Origin: an uncultured Mycoplasmatota bacterium
GTDB lineage: Bacteria; Bacillota_I; Bacilli_A; RF39; UBA660
DNA length: 13,849 bases
Assembly (NCBI GenBank): GCA_947572405.1
Contig: CANPBV010000034.1
Coordinates: 1-13,849 of the forward strand
Direction of reading: 5' to 3'
Below, one piece after another: positions 13,312 to 13,849 of the stretch (the stretch's first letter is position 1; each line of letters begins with the position of its first letter). The notes below the pieces were generated by a model, which was not told where the DNA came from, did not search any database, and saw nothing but the letters and a program-made list of their open reading frames with translations. The translations under genes were made by a program, and so were the position numbers.

Positions 13312-13806
13312 TTGATAATTTACTAAATGGATTTAGTTTGAGAAGGATTGCTAAAGAGAATAATATTTCATTTTAACTTCATTTAGAATAAGGCATAAAG
13401 TCCTATATGCTTTAAAAAATTTTATAGAAAATATCAATTTATCTGGAGAAATACAATCAGATGAAAAATATTTTTCAATTAATTTAAAAGGAACTAAGCC
13501 AAAAAATATGCCAAGATATTCTAAAAAAGAACTTCAACACAATCTTCATACAGAGGTATTAGTCATCATAAAATTTTTGTTGTTTCTAGTATAGATGAGA
13601 ACGATAATCTGCTATTAAAAATCGTTAGTCTAGGTAGATGTACGACAGATATGTTGAAAGAGAGTCTAGGCCAAAAATTAGATAATGCTAAATCGATTAA
13701 TGCTGATAGTGCTAGTGCTTACCAGAATTTTTGCGAAAACAATCGACTTATATTATATGCAATTCCATCTGTTTTTCATAGTGATAGTATTTATAAGATA
13801 GTGTAA
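13225..13806 (+). pseudogene. IS1595-family (ISXO2-like) transposase remnant, multiply frameshifted
   Basis: Three frames in succession encode one transposase. Frame one (about 13225-13373) gives KTISETTGTIICHSKLSFK and WGNIIDNLLNGFSLRRIAKE and ends at TAA 13374-13376. Frame two (from 13376) gives TSFRIRHKVLYALKNF, then SGEIQSDEKYFS and PRYSKK. Frame three (from about 13528, after a shift in a run of A) gives YRGISHHKIFVVSSIDENDN through INADSASAYQNF to TAA 13804-13806. The first catalytic D (SDEKYF) and second D (NADSASAYQ) of this DDE group are visible; the zinc-ribbon N-terminus and the third catalytic residue are not. Its end beyond 13806 is unclear. The element cannot encode an active enzyme. 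Confidence 0.82.
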
Positions 13807-13849
13807 AATGGTTTGGGGATGGAGTACAAAAAAGGAAGACCTTTTGTTA
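13225..13849 (+). mobile_element. Decayed IS1595-family insertion sequence (incomplete)
   Basis: The coding remnant is described under the transposase pseudogene. No terminal inverted repeat or target duplication is visible on the left, where the element seems 5'-truncated against the unknown helical gene. The right part leaves the window; 13807-13849 has no recognisable transposase sense. Confidence 0.6.

Overview
This window comes from a low-GC, endospore-forming member of the Bacillota, most likely class Bacilli in the broad sense. DnaB and DnaI are the Bacilli-type primosome loading pair. GerE, GerM and SpoIIIAH are sporulation proteins. The dnaB-dnaI-(unknown)-thrS order and the closeness of gerE to gerM recall Bacillus subtilis gene order. 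I cannot name a genus.

Layout, positions 1-8611: almost everything is on the minus strand, so read it right to left. A small XRE-type regulator (8396-8611) lies upstream of a consensus promoter that drives dnaB-dnaI (helicase loading). Next come an Rpn-family PD-(D/E)XK nuclease gene with a 12-bp repeat tract and its own promoter, and then a threonine T-box leader (specifier ACU) controlling an unknown 145-residue protein and thrS. The ThrS lacks the N-terminal TGS domain. A mother-cell sporulation cluster follows: spoIIIAH (sigma-E-like promoter), gerE (sigma-K-like promoter) and gerM. A tRNA-Arg(TCT) gene and a gene running off the left edge close this half.

Positions 8612-11916: a second XRE regulator gene diverges from the first across a spacer with AGTGTACT repeats 11 bp apart. 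A YebC2-type translation factor and RNase III (both minus) follow. Diverging from rnc is one open frame that encodes YidD and continues without a stop into a lipoprotein resembling a zinc ABC-transporter substrate-binding protein. The lipoprotein has its own Shine-Dalgarno, start and lipobox, and its usual metal-binding histidines are replaced.

Positions 11917-13849 are decayed accessory DNA on the plus strand: a hairpin-bearing gap, an unrecognised helical protein gene broken near its 5' end by a frameshift and a stop, and a multiply frameshifted IS1595-family transposase remnant. The remnant appears to form the artificial 3' end of the unknown gene.

Main themes: compact housekeeping and sporulation operons with terminators overlapping stop codons, a T-box-controlled gene of unknown function, an unusual YidD-lipoprotein fusion, and a degenerating mobile-element edge. 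All functional calls come from reading the sequence; no database search was run.
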